Assembly: GCF_029962835.1 (NCBI RefSeq)
Contig: NC_080579.1
Location: 83,283,959-83,347,958 of the forward strand
Direction: 5' to 3'
DNA from: Magnolia sinica
Taxonomy: Eukaryota > Streptophyta > Magnoliopsida > Magnoliales > Magnoliaceae
DNA length: 64,000 nt
The first letter of the stretch is position 1; each line of letters starts with the position of its first letter. Of the stretch, positions 24,385-36,785 are shown in pieces. The position numbers and the translations under genes are program-made. The notes below the pieces were generated by a model. It was not told the origin of the DNA. It ran no database searches and saw only the letters and a list, made by a program, of their open reading frames with translations.

Positions 24385-24560
24385 GCCATTGTAACGTTGA
24401 TGAGAAATTCACCCCGTCCATTTTCTTTGCCAAATAATTTTAGGATGCGAGCTTAAAAAATGAGATAGAATCAAAACGAAAGTGAACCATACGTATTATA
24501 TCCAGTAAGTAGTGCAGAATGATCACCTACCATTTAAAACTTCTTAGGAGCTACAAAAGT
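24385..24560. repeat. MITE fragment
   Basis: The words 'gtaacgttgatgagaaattc', 'accccgtccattttc' and 'aatgagatagaatcaaaac' match the GAGAAATCC-type foldback family seen at 13.4 and 14.8 kb. Confidence 0.5.
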
Positions 24561-24929
24561 TTTATATCCAGCATCCAATAAAAAAGAAAACGTATTATAT
24601 CCAGCATTGCAACATCTAATTTAAATAGAATTAGATATACAGCTGAACATCAATCTAATGAAGGAAAAACCTATAAAATGCAAAATAAAGAAATCGAACA
24701 ACAGAAATAGTTCAAAGATGACTTTAGCTTCTGAGAGTTTTAACATATCAAAGAAACTCATGAAAAGCTTTAAAGGAAGAGCTGAACAGAGATCGGAAAG
24801 GAAAGATAGATCATATTCCTTTGGAGGAAAAGAGAAAGAAACACAAGAGGTCAAATTTCTTACAAAAATTCAGTGAAAATGAGCAAGCCAAAGGTCTGGA
24901 AACTCCAAAGATCCTACAAGAAATTTCAC

Positions 24930-25585
24930 TTTTACCTACGAAACATTTCGTAGGTAAATGATATTATTTCGTAGGCAAAGAGCTTTACCTACGAAAACTT
25001 TCGTCGATAATTTCGTTGGTAAAAGACCGCGGCTAAAAGTTTTTACTAACGAAAAATCTCATCGTTGGCAATGGTAAGACATTTACCTACGAAATTAAAA
25101 ACGTTATTAAGACTTTTACCTACGAAATATTTCGTAGGTAAATGATATTATTTCGTAGGCAAAGAGCTTTACCTACGAAAAATTTCGTCGATAATTCCGT
25201 TCGCAAAACACCGTGGCTAAAGGTTTTTACCGACAAAAAATGTCATCGCTGGCAATAGTAAGACGTTTACCTACGAAATTAAAAACGTTAATAAGACTTT
25301 TACCTACGAAATATTTCGTAGGTAAATGATATTATTTCGTAGTCAAAGAGGTTTACCTACGAAATAGTTTGTTGGTAAATCACCGTTGCCAAAGATTTGT
25401 TGACAATGGTAAGACTTTTACCTATGAACTTTTTCGTAGGTAAAAAGTGTGTTCAGACTTTTATCTACAAACATTTTCGTAGCAAAAAAACACCGCTAAG
25501 ACTTTTACCTACGACAGTTTTCGTAGCTAATAGCTATTTACTCAACCTTTTACCTACGAAAATTTGCGTGGTAAAAGTCTCCTTT
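24930..25585. repeat. Left subterminal array of the nested element
   Basis: Over a dozen copies of 'tttacctacgaaa' and its complement 'tttcgtaggtaaa', usually back to back with 2-8 bases between. Internal higher-order repetition is visible: the block with 'gatattatttcgtaggcaaagag' occurs at about 24958, 25142 and, slightly changed, 25325. Confidence 0.92.
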
Positions 25586-25589
25586 TTCC

Positions 25590-26110
25590 CCCCCAAATTC
25601 AGGCAAAATTTCCTGTTATACACCTGTTACAATATATTTCATTATATTCACATTCGCATTTTTCCAAACAAACACAAACTACATCCATCCTTGACTTGAG
25701 GCATTCTGGTTTTCTACAAAACTAATTTGATATAATGCTAGTTGGGATGACAACATCATCTTTTCTTCTTTTTTTTTGCTTTTTCTTTTTCAAGAGCAGA
25801 ACTGAAGAAAACAAAGAGAAACAGAGGATTCTGGATATGTCGTTGGGACAACCTATCAATGCTTTCCTAGAGTAAAGCATCCATGTTCAACAACAACTCT
25901 TACGTATGTGTCGTTGAGTGCAAATATAAAATAAGCAACAATTTCTTTATGTTCAAGTTGAACATGAAAACTTAGTGAATGGAATCTAATCACATAAAAG
26001 CATCACAATGCTCCAATCATCAACAGAAGCATCAATTGAAACTATAAGCAAAACATAAACATCTTAGAAAACACAATAAGCAGCTGGATCCTATGACCTT
26101 AGGACATACC
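25590..26110. other. No gene seen, inside nested element
   Basis: AT-rich sequence with no recognised coding. Confidence 0.4.
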
Positions 26111-26113
26111 ATC

Positions 26114-26161
26114 TCAGAGTTGAAGCCGAGAACCAGGAGACTTCATAGGTGCTCCATGTTG
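26114..26161 (-). other. Possible terminal exon of an unidentified captured gene
   Basis: After a TTTACAG acceptor the minus strand reads 16 in-phase codons, QHGAPMKSPGSRLQL and a TGA stop (26114-26116). The composition and acceptor are exon-like, but the call rests on one short piece. I do not recognise the protein. Confidence 0.25.
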
Positions 26162-27016
26162 CTGTAAATGAACTGTAACTCAGACAGAAAAGTAAAATGT
26201 TGCACATAGCAACAGTGATGAATTCTCCAAATAAAACATAAAAACAAGAAACTGTTGTATCATGTTTTCATGTTTGGATTAATATTTTCTGTTATATCAA
26301 TTTTTAAGACTTAGTTGGACATTTAGAAAGCATTAAGACTCTTAATTTTTTAATACTCAAATTATTTCTTAATATCACGAAGTCAAGCCAGCTCCAGCCC
26401 CTCCCTCCATGCCAATAAAGCATAGGAGAAAACTCCTATATATTGTATATTCCACCAAATAGTTTTCTTCCCCCTTTTTTCCTGACTCCAAAAAAAAGAA
26501 TTTCTAGCCATTTTCCTGACTTAACATTATGATATTAATGGTATGTGATGAAGAATTTAACCATCAAAAATGAAAAAGCAATCATAACTATTCATCAACA
26601 TTCCCCAATAACAACAAGAACAACAACAACTACAAAAAATGTTAACAATTGTTTTGTGGAATTAATGGTCCTTTGCCATCCAAATAACACAAAAGCTCAC
26701 ATCATGACCAGCCATAGGTTGAGAACTCTGTTTTTGGTTGGCAGCCCGAGCATGGAAACATGAAATCCTCAATACATGGGTTATACCCTACTGACTTGAG
26801 CAATATTAAACACAACTTAAAAGTATAAAGAGAAGAACGGAAAATGAAATCCACACTCTTCTTCTTCACTCTATCAAAGAGAAAACGCAACAGGCAGGAA
26901 TTCATTACAAATTACAGTTCATATACTTAAACTATGACATAACAAAAACTAAGAAAGGGACATACCTTAATATGTTGCTATTTTGAACTCCATTTGAGGG
27001 GATTCTATGAATCCAA

Positions 27017-27085
27017 GAACACGCGCGCGCGTGCGCGCACACACACACACACATAAACAAGCACACACACACACACACATAAACA
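27017..27085. repeat. Alternating purine-pyrimidine tract (GC)n / (CA)n
   Basis: 'acacgcgcgcgcgtgcgcgc' is followed by two CA runs separated by 'ataaacaag'. Such alternating tracts can adopt Z-DNA. Confidence 0.85.
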
Positions 27086-27694
27086 AACTAAAATCCAAAA
27101 ATGATGTGCTACCATATATGCTAAAACAACTCAGAAATAGAACAAAAGTAATGGGCCATGATGCATTGGGGTGTGAAAACCGTCTTGGGTCAGTTCCATA
27201 CAAGCAGTGTATGTGGTAATCCAGACTATTAATTTGATGGATCTCAGTGTGGGTTGAGTAAGCTTATACACTGGAAGTTCCTAATCTTTTGATTGACAAC
27301 TACAAACAAATGGTTAAATAAAAAAGAAAGCAAAAGCCATGGAAAAGCCGAAAAGCACAAAGTTGTCGTCAGGAACTTCCACATAGAATCAGAAATAAAT
27401 CATACTAACGCGAATTAATTAATTTTGAGCTTGGATGGATAATTACATACCATTCTCATTTTATATGGCCATGAAACCATGGATTGACCACAAAATCCAA
27501 ACGTCTTGGCGCTTCAATGAGTTATCTGTGAACAATGAAAATAACAGTAACTTCCTCAGAAAGGAACATATATATAGTCCATATAGAAAATAATCATATA
27601 AAAAGGACAAACAAATAAAGACCATTGAAAGTAAAACTAAAAATTTTCTCCATAGGTTGGAGGTTTCCTAGCCCCACACTTACCTTGCAAGTAG

Positions 27695-27830
27695 AACATG
27701 AGCTGTACACGAGTCAAGTTAGCTCGGTCAGCTCCCTCGACTCGCCTCGGCTTGAAACTGGATTCGGACAGAGTTGAGTCGGTTTTTGGAGCTCGAAAAA
27801 AAATTCAAACTAGATATCTCAATGACAATA
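27695..27830. repeat. Fragment of GAGCTGTACA-type MITE
   Basis: 'catgagctgtacacgagtca' followed by 'agctcggtcagctcc' and 'cgactcgcctcgg' resembles the element at 6191-7242. Only one end is clear. Confidence 0.4.
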
Positions 27831-28092
27831 TATATGAAGAGAGGCCATGAAGCAAAATGAGAAGGTGGGGGCAAACTGCCTAAATTCAAACTAGAAATTT
27901 CAACTAGTAAGTAAATGAAGTAGCTCAGAAATCAGTAACCCAATAAAGAAAGGATCAAAGAAAGGATATAGACCTTACGAGAGTGATCTACCCTCCCTGC
28001 CATTCAATAAAAAATAAAAACAAAAACATGTGATTCAAGCCATTCACCAAGAAAGTAATTAGTATTAAAGTAAATTCTAGTTTAACAGATAC

Positions 28093-28164
28093 CTCAAGGA
28101 TGTAGCAGGCCACCCACAACTCATCACTGGCAGAAATTCCGACAGAGCCAACCTGGAATTCCCA
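28093..28164 (-). pseudogene. Captured glutamine synthetase exon
   Basis: The minus strand reads 24 codons, WEFQVGSVGISASDELWVAC then YILE, followed by a GAG|GTATCT donor. This is the glutamine synthetase exon whose functional form has 25 codons (WEFQVGP(A/S)VGISAGD...). One codon is missing at the PA position and Gly of SAGD is Ser. The acceptor AG has become AT. No neighbouring glutamine synthetase exon was found within several hundred bases, so a single exon was captured or survives. At nucleotide level it differs from the matching exon of the pseudogene at 44862-44936 at roughly one base in five, so it came from another paralogue. Confidence 0.85.
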
Positions 28165-28293
28165 ATGTTCCAACTACTAGAGTTATATATAGTATAGGAT
28201 CATTAGATAACCTTTTTACATGTGTCGAATGCAATGAACATATATACATGTAACACTTGCCATAGATAAAATGAAGAAAGTAAATTCATAACC

Positions 28294-28399
28294 CTCCAGC
28301 TCAGTGACTGCCCATACATATTGTGGCCCATACATATCATAACCCCATGATTTAGGGTCTGCATTGTAAAGATGAGATGTCGCGTAGGAAGCTGGAAGC
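28294..28399 (-). other. Possible exon of an unidentified captured gene
   Basis: The minus strand, after a CTTAG acceptor, reads one open frame: LPASYATSHLYNADPKSWGY, then DMYGPQYVWAVTELEG. It has the look of real coding (W, Y, P and G spaced as in a globular protein), but the phase does not match the clean exon upstream at 28582-28698. I cannot name the family. Confidence 0.3.
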
Positions 28400-28581
28400 C
28401 TAAGCAGTCATGTTATCAAGTTATTATGATGCTCGAAGCAGTAATTTTCCTTTTCTAAAAGAAAATAAACATTAGTTTGGATTCAGTTTAGAGTTAGGTT
28501 AGCTTTATATGGACTGACTTTACAGCCATGACATCGGTTTTATGTCTAGTAGTATGAAATGACTTGGGGCCTTTAGTTTAC

Positions 28582-28698
28582 CTGTATGTAGTAGCACCCG
28601 TCTGATGAAGAAACCACATTGAAGTGAAGCTGATGGCAAGGCCTAAAAGCCCAGTTGATGTCATCACGAACCCGAACATGGGCATCCTCAAAAGCAGC
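28582..28698 (-). other. Clean phase-0 exon of an unidentified captured gene
   Basis: Between a TTGGCAG acceptor and a CAG|GTAAAC donor the minus strand reads exactly 39 codons: AAFEDAHVRVRDDINWAFRP then CHQLHFNVVSSSDGCYYIQ. Exact phase, consensus splice sites and protein-like composition argue for a real exon. I do not recognise the protein. It lies 183 bases upstream of the next exon-like piece and within the nested CACTA-like element. Confidence 0.45.
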
Positions 28699-28949
28699 CT
28701 GCCAATTCACTTCACGGATACATGAGCCCAATAAGAAAATAATGGAAGCATCCAAATGCAGTTGTTGTAATATATTGAAGGTAATTGGGTCAAGCATTGT
28801 GCTCCTACTGTTTGGACTACCAACATTGAGGTCATGGGTTCAAAGCTACAATACCCACGAAGGTTTGCATTGGCATCTATTCAAGGGTCAAAATATCATG
28901 GACTCAATCCTACCAACCATACCAACAAAGGGAAATTGAAAACTGTAAC

Positions 28950-31900
28950 AGACCAAGCCCAACAGACTCACATTTCAGATTGCTGAAACAGCTTATTGTC
29001 TGCACACACCATTTTTTATACCTTCATAGTTTTATTATATTATTTTTTGTTACTAGAATACTCAAACTTGCTTGTGTTCTGTAATTTTCCAACACATATG
29101 AGCCCACAAACTATGCAGCTGAAACCACTAATGCATGCTCGTGATACAAAATCCACGTAAAATGCCCTGCATATCAAGCAAAACTTGAAGCACAAGAACA
29201 CTTCATTATCTTACAAGGAGTTCTTATTAGACATAAGCATTTCACTCTGTTTTCAAGAGTGAAAGTTTCAGGCTACCTTATAAACTGTTTTAACTTTTAC
29301 TAAGATAAACCCTATAGTGTACAGCACATATTGGGTGCATAGGAAAATACCACAATTAATAATCTCTCAAAAACCATGGAGATGCACAGAAACATATTTT
29401 GTATCAGTACAAACATTCAAAGAACTGGACATAAATTCAGATTGCACAGAAACCATGGAGATGCAGGGTGATCTAGGTTTATGAATTTGATCTACTTATG
29501 AAGTTTCTCCTAAATAACCATCAGTTTAGCACAGACAACTAGGGGGAAAAAAAACCTCGCAATAAGCAATTTGGGGAGTCTTGGAGTTATCCTTCATAAA
29601 CAGCTAGATGTATTAGTTCTATAACTCGATGATTTTTAAAAGCCTAGTCAGGTAAAGTTTGCCAAACCTATATGTAATGAGAAGAAAGGAGGTTCAGCAT
29701 CAATTTTTAAGATAATAAGAACCTTCCAATGTGAAGATGAATTAAGTGTGTAGGAACAAGTTCACAGGCAGCGGTCAACCAAATCATTCAGGTTTATGAC
29801 CTGACAAACTTCTATGAGAAACGTAGGGTTGATCTGATTAAAGAGTGTTGAAGTACATTAAGCCATCACGCTTACAGAATAGGTAAAGTCCAAATATGGT
29901 GTTCCTTTTAAAATTAAAAGGGTTATATGGTCCTGGTGCAATGGGACATGTACAGCACCCTGACGCACCCAGTCTCACTACTTATAATACTTGACAATTG
30001 CCCAATTAAGCTAGCTATTCAAGTCAACTGAGAACATTGTTGGTTTAATGGAATTTTATAGAAAATTCAAGATGACATTTAGTATGTTTTAAATCCATTC
30101 ATAACCCAAGTCAGATGTGTCTGGCAGTATGAGGCCATGTCCAGGCAAAGTCTCAAACTCTTGCACTCAACCAGAAACAGTCTTTCAATTTTCCAAGTTT
30201 GACTAGGCCAAGTGAATGAAAAACTCGCAGACTTTTCAAAAGATAAAAAGATCAAAGAATCTCCTCAACCAATCTTCAAAAAATGAAGTCTCCAGACAAT
30301 GCTCAGTAGCAGAACCGTTAAGATCTAAAATTTCAAAAATAGAACACAACAAGAAGAATTTAAAAAAGAAAAAAGAAAAAAGTCATCAAACAGGGTGGAC
30401 CATATCCAAAGCTCAAGTGGACCACACCATATGAAATCAGTGCTAATTGAACACCCACCATCCAAAACTTCCATCCCACTATGTTTTAAAACTAAATAGT
30501 GATCTTAGGTTAATTAAATTTAAATATGAATTTTTAAAAACTTTCATCCCAATTCAAAGTAGGTGATTGCCAGGTACTTTTGCTTATTTCCACTTTAGTA
30601 TACTTTTAATTGCAACCAAATTCGATAGCATCCATACACACCCAATTCAAAGTAGGTGAGGCTCCTACTAGTGCAACTCATCTCATACCTATTTAATAAA
30701 TACAACCATAAAAAAAAAAAAAAAACACTAGCACAACTTTCTGAGTATAGTATTCTTCGTAGTAACAGAAATTTGTGAGATTCAACAAGGAGCTGAGTTA
30801 AGAAATCTGACAATACCATATGCAGAAATATGCCACATGTGATGATTAAAAGTTCTCTTAACTTTTGAACAATACCATATGCAGAAATATGCCACAACAC
30901 TTCAAATTCGGAAGTTGAACCCGAGTTTTGTCTAGTTTTGTCCATATGTACTGCAATAAAGGTTCCAGACCCAACCCAATTTGACCCCCACTTCAGCAAC
31001 AAGAAGGATACATTTTGTGCTTTGCATAAAGGCAAAAGAAGTTTCTTATGGTACCTCATAAGGAAAAAGAGATCTTCCTCCTCAAGCAAATAACTGATAA
31101 AGCAAAACCCAACATCCAAGAAAGTCCATTTACACCACAAATCAAAATTTTATTAATGCAACAAGCAAACTTGAAAAAAGAACTAAAAAAATAACAAGGC
31201 TAATAGGTACTTGCATAGAAATTGTCTCAGCCAACAGGCTCTAGTAATTTCAAATTGTCTATTAGGTGATTTAAGTTATGGAGCAATAAGGAAACTGAGA
31301 ACTAAGAGAAAAACGCTCCAGCTGTACAAGAAGCATAACATGCAGTTACCAATGCGCAATGACGAAAGGCGGAGCTAAAATCCTCCAAAAGTGGTGACTC
31401 AGATGGTGTTGTTCCCACCAAGTGGAGAATAATCCATTGAGTAAGTATTTCCTGAATCATGGGAATCAATTCAAGCTATACATGGGAGATGTCTTCATGA
31501 ACCATAAGGACCTACAAACAAGTAAGAAATTCAATAGAGAAAAGAGAGATTTAGGTGAGATTCTCAAAGCATGGCCGTAATTGTAGAAAGGTTTGCATTT
31601 TAACACAATTACATAAAAGTTTCACTAGAAAATGCATAATGACAGATGAGACTGCCTGGAAGAACTTGGAAGAAAACAAACTCAGTGCAGCCCAAAGTTG
31701 ACAAACAGTGAACAAATTCAAGGCAAAGATGGCACTTCTTTAAAAACATCTAAAAGATGAACCTGCAAAAGTTTGGTTTTCAGGGGAACTATAAGACTTG
31801 CTACATCTAGAAATTTGCTAGTACTTACAATGAGGAGGTGGGACCTCAAACAGAGAAAGTTACAATGAGGAGGTGCCTATACAACCTGCATTCCAATAGC

Positions 31901-33300
31901 AGATGAAAGGACATTCTCCCAAACATCAGTGATGATTTTATTTTAAAGAAAGAGAAACATAAATACAGAGAGGGCTGACAAGGGCTCAGATACAACAGAG
32001 GCATTGCATCGGAGATGACTAGCTCCAATCCAGTCACCCGCCGCAAGTCTGTTCACATGACTGTTTGCCTCCCAAATACATCTTTAAAACCAAATTCTCT
32101 TTCCTACTCCTAGCAATCATATTTCTATTTCAAAAGGCAAATACAAGACTGATCTCTGCATTAACCATATAGTTTATTTAATACCATTGTTTCTCCTTCA
32201 TTTGAATTTAGTCTAGAATGAATGAAGCTTGGTAGATGAATGTGTGCTGGTTGACTCGAAGACAACCAAGATTTTTTTTTTCTTTTTTTTCCCCCTTTCC
32301 AAAAGTCCTGTCTTTTTATTAAATTACTATTGGTTTTCAGATAAATTATTGAGCATCAGATAAAAAGGGAATCGCATGCATGTATAGTAAATAAATTATT
32401 TATTAACTAGCAACAGTCTTTCAAAAGCTGAGACAGAACCTTGGGAAGTACAAAAAGGCGAACAACACTGCTATATTGAATTACAAAAGAAAAGGAATAA
32501 CAAGATTATGAATATCTAAGATTTTCAAGAGCTTCTAAAAGTATGGAAGGATTTCAATGGTTCCATCAACTATAGTGAAACTATAAATAAAACGCCCATT
32601 CAATTCTTAAAAGAAAATATCTACTCCGAATCTATTTCTTGAAATTTAACTCAGGGAAAGACATGATGAGGTTGATCATTGTCTTCCTTAGGATAACTAC
32701 TCCAAATCTATGAAGCTCTTTGAATTCTGCATCGTCGACATTGGCAACATTGCTACATTAAATGTAGTCTGTGATAATGTGGTTCAATCACATTGCAATA
32801 AATAAGAATTTTTTTATTTGTGACAAGCAACTTTATTGAATTGCATATTTGATCATGTGCAATTGCATATGCGACAACATATTTTTGTTTTGTTTGTTTT
32901 TTTTTTTTTTTTGAAAATTAAAAAAAAAATCAAAAAATATGAAAAAAAAATAAATTAAAATTTGTAAAAAAACAAAAAAAGAAGAAGAAATTAAGGATAA
33001 CTTTCCTAAGTTAACAAATGGGGATGTTTTGTGTTGTATTAGGAAAAAACAAAAGAGTTCTTTCAAATCCACATGAATATCATTTAACTGTTTTTGGATT
33101 TTCTACTAATAGTGTAAGAGTAGAAATCCAAAATCACGTATTAATGCGCAAGTAAAAAAGAATGTAGTGTTGTTGTCGACTTCGAGTTCTGCTGCATTAT
33201 GTTTTTAAGGATGTTGTATATCTATAGGCACTCAAAGATGGATTTGTTGTATTAACAAGGTGTAATTAAGTTTGCTTATTTTTGGCTTTTTGTTTATAAA
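28950..33300. other. No identified gene, core of nested element
   Basis: This 4.3-kb stretch contains only chance ORFs, the longest 181 codons on the minus strand (30595-31140), with no family motifs. A 30-base unit with 'acaataccatatgcagaaat' is duplicated at about 30812 and 30868. Poly-A and poly-T runs lie at about 30710, 32275 and 32900. Confidence 0.4.
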
Positions 33301-34107
33301 CTGAGGTATATATAATGCTTGGCCTGAGGCTTTCTATGGCATGTTTGGGTTTTCAACTTGTACAAGTGGGGCCCATGTTCAACCCTCATCAGAGTTTAAA
33401 TAGAGGCACGGTGACTGCCGTTTTTCCTGCCAAGGAACGGCCCGAAACAGGGGCATTTTTACCCGGATTTCCGGACTGATATCAGTCCGATTTCTGGGAT
33501 TTGTTGCAGCTCAAACAGAGCCCGATTATGAACTGTTTCTGGACTAAGTTTTAGCCCTCAGCTGGGGCCATTTTCATGCCATTGTTCGGCCCCAACTAGC
33601 GCCTGAACTCAGGCCATGTTCGGCCTCAAACAGGGCCCGTAATCAGGTCACGTTTATCCTCAAAACAGGGACCTTATTCAGGCCCTATTCAAGCTCCGCC
33701 ATGGACGGATCGTGGCCCCAAACTTGGCTTATATCAGGGCCTTATAGCTACACATATGGAAGAAGGAGAAACAGATAAGAAGGAAAGAAGAGAAAGGCTG
33801 AGTTGTGGACTGATTACCTAGCCGGGCTTGGCTCTACTCCTTCTCCCTTTTCTTCTTCATTTCTCACCCCTTTTTGTGTGAAAACTCTGAAGTAGGCAGG
33901 GAGAGTATCATCCAACGGCTGGGATCGTTTCTGCCATTCGGCCGTCGGCGCGGCCTCTTTTCACCGAAGAGGAGAAGACAGACCAGATCTGGGTTAGGGA
34001 ACAGGGAGAGAGAGAGAGAGAGAGATTTGGGATTTGGGGGTTTTTTTTGGGCGCGGCTTTGTTTTTAAGCGCGCGCCCAAATTTAGTCCTTGGTCTGGTA
34101 TGGCTCT
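33301..34107. other. GC-richer non-coding block
   Basis: From about 33410 to 33740 the words 'ctcaaacagggcccg', 'aaacagggac' and 'cccaactagcgcc' recur, giving an imperfect repeat. A GA microsatellite lies at 34009-34026. No coding homology. Confidence 0.4.
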
Positions 34108-35017
34108 GTGGGCCCCATCATGATGCGTGTCAAACATCTACCCCATCAGTCAGATGCACCATCCCATGGTGGGCCAAGGGATTAAAAATTAAATCAATCT
34201 ATTGCTTTTGTGAGCCACACCACGTACAAAAGTTGAGAGGGGTTACCCTCCATTAAAACATTCATAATTATTTTTTGGGCCCACCGAGATGTGGCCCACA
34301 AATCCAGCCCATCCATTATGTGTGTGCCTCTTGGATGAGGGGTCATACCAAGTTTCAGACGCATCCAAATTTTAGGTGGGGCCCACCGAGTGCTTTTATA
34401 TGTTTTAGGCATGTCTTCACATGATTTTAGATGGTATGGCCCAATGGAGTTTCGTATAAAGCTGATTTTTGGCATATCGCATAATTTAAAGAGGACCCAT
34501 CAAATGCATGATGTTGATGTTTGACACATTTCATGGTGGGGCCCACACAGCTTTACCTCATGGGGACAGCATGGATTAAACACAAAGGTCAAGTTGTGTG
34601 GGCTCCGCCATGACATGTGTCAAACATCAACACCGTGCATTTGATGGGCCCCCTTTAAATTATGGGATATCCCAAAAATCAGCCGTATATGGATCTTAGG
34701 TGGGCCATACCTTCTAAATTCATGTGAATAAATGCCTAAAACATATAAAAGCACTTGGTTGGGCTCACTTGAAATTTTCATGCATATGAAACTTGGTCTG
34801 ACTCCTCATCCAAGTGGACACACATAATGGATGAGCTAGATTTGTGAACCACATCTCGATGGGTCTAACAAATGATTATGAATATTTTAATGAAGGGTAA
34901 TCCCTCTCAACTTTTGTATGTGGTGTGGCCCAAAAAAGTCACGAATTGACTTGATTTTTAAGCCCTAGGCCCACCATGGAATGGTGCATTTGACTGATGG
35001 GGTAGTTGTGGGCCCAC
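34108..35017. repeat. 0.9-kb foldback (long inverted repeat)
   Basis: Left arm 34108-34555 and right arm 34580-35017 are inverted copies of each other with a short spacer. For example 'cagtcagatgcaccatccca' on the left pairs with 'tggaatggtgcatttgactg' on the right, 'gttgagaggggttaccctcc' with 'gaagggtaatccctctcaac', and 'gatgttgatgtttgacacat' with 'atgtgtcaaacatcaacacc'. A transcript crossing it would form a long hairpin. It lies in the nested element. No transposase and no clear target duplication. Confidence 0.85.
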
Positions 35018-36785
35018 TTTGATTTATATATTGTATATCCATATGATCCATTTGCTAGGCTCGATGTACAACCATAGTGACTCTAGAGTGGGCAACGTTT
35101 AAAAATTGGAGGTAAAAAAATTGGAGGTAATTCTTTAGCTGTACAGGTGGCATGGTTTTACAGTAATCACAACCGTCCAAATCGCTAAACCAAGTGTGGA
35201 TGGAGTATAATTGAAAAATGACAAAGAGAAGAATATTAACCATGCACCTGATTTTTTACTTTGAATTTGGACCACTCGCTGCTTTCTTTTAATAATCTAT
35301 TTGATGGCCATTAATTGGATGGTCAAGATTACTTGACCTTGTGGTTCTAGAGATTTGCTTAATCTCACAATTTGGATGGTCTGGATAGTCGTACATCATT
35401 GTCACGCGTAAGAAGAATGAATGGACGATCAGCTTGTTTTTCGAGAAGGACAATCTTCATTGAGGGGCCTACCTTTTTCATGGTACTGATGTCCTCCATA
35501 AATGACACGGTAACGCGAGCCATGGTATCGTTGCATATAGGTGATTAGTTCTCTTTTTAAAATGTTGAAATATCAATATTGTATTATGAGCTTTGCTAAG
35601 CCCACACGCATGTGCAATACAGCTCGAGTACATGCCATATATTTGCCAGCATGGCACAATAGATTTGAGATCCAGTCCATCCATCAGAACAGAAACACAA
35701 TAATAATAACTTAATTCAAGAATCCGTTTTGTCCAAGTGTTATGTGGGCCACAATTTTAAAAAAAAGTATGGCTCTGAAAAACCTGGTTGAAGTTTTCTA
35801 ACCCATTCACTGTTTCCAAATTGAGGCCCACATACTCATTGGACTAGATTTTATTTTGAAGAAAAAAACATATACAGAGTAGGACCAACCTGATGGATGG
35901 ATGAGATCTAGCATGTATGTGTCATGCTGGCATATGTGTGGCACGTACAAGAGTTTAATTGCACACGCGTGTGCGCTTAGCAAAACTCTACAATTTGCTA
36001 TCATTTTCTACCGTCAATATAGAATTTAAGAAGATGCAAATCATACCAAACTCAAATGAATAATTTTAGAAGCTTCTCACCATCCGATTGAAATTATCAT
36101 ATGAATAATTTTGGAACCTCAATTAAGCTACATATGAGAAAGATATTGGGCATACAAGATTGATCAACAATTTCGGTGAAATTTGATTTAAACATCTAAG
36201 TTATTTACTCTTTAATTTGAGCTGATTAGATTGTCCAAAAATGATTAAAGGTTAAATTAGTGGATGTGCCTAATAATTTAGTAATTTTATTTTTCACAAA
36301 TAAATTTCAATTTCCTTTTAAAAATAACATTTTTTTTCCAAAATGTATTTTTTTTTACTCTTTTAATCAAATATCATTTTTATTATAAAATATTTCAAAA
36401 ATATTTAAAATACAAATTTTGAATTTTTATTTTCAAAATCTCAAATATTTTCTCATATTTTTATTTTTTTCTCAAAAATTTCAAAATGCCGATTTTTTCC
36501 TTCAAAAGAATTATTTTGTTCTCAAAATTTTTCTTAAACATAATTAAAATTTCTAAGCTTTTCAATATTCTTTTTTATGAGACATTACAAATCATCTAAA
36601 TATTACCTTTTAATTATATATATATAAAAATTTCCATTCATATGAAATAAAAATTAAACATACACACGCACACATTTTTATTGACAAAAATTTTTAAAAA
36701 TTAAAACATTTTAACATTACTATAAAAATATATACATTTTTACATTAGGAAAAACACTTTTACCGATAATTTTTTGGATTTTGAA
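35018..36785. other. No gene; very AT-rich toward 36.3-36.75 kb
   Basis: Non-coding. The last 500 bases are dominated by 'aaaatttcaaaa' style runs that lead into the subterminal array. Confidence 0.5.

Noticed and set aside
30595-31140. 181-codon minus-strand ORF, the longest uninterrupted frame in the window
   Set aside because: It starts at an arbitrary ATG, includes a poly-F run from a poly-A tract and a translated 30-base duplication, and has no family motif. It is most likely a chance frame in AT-rich DNA.
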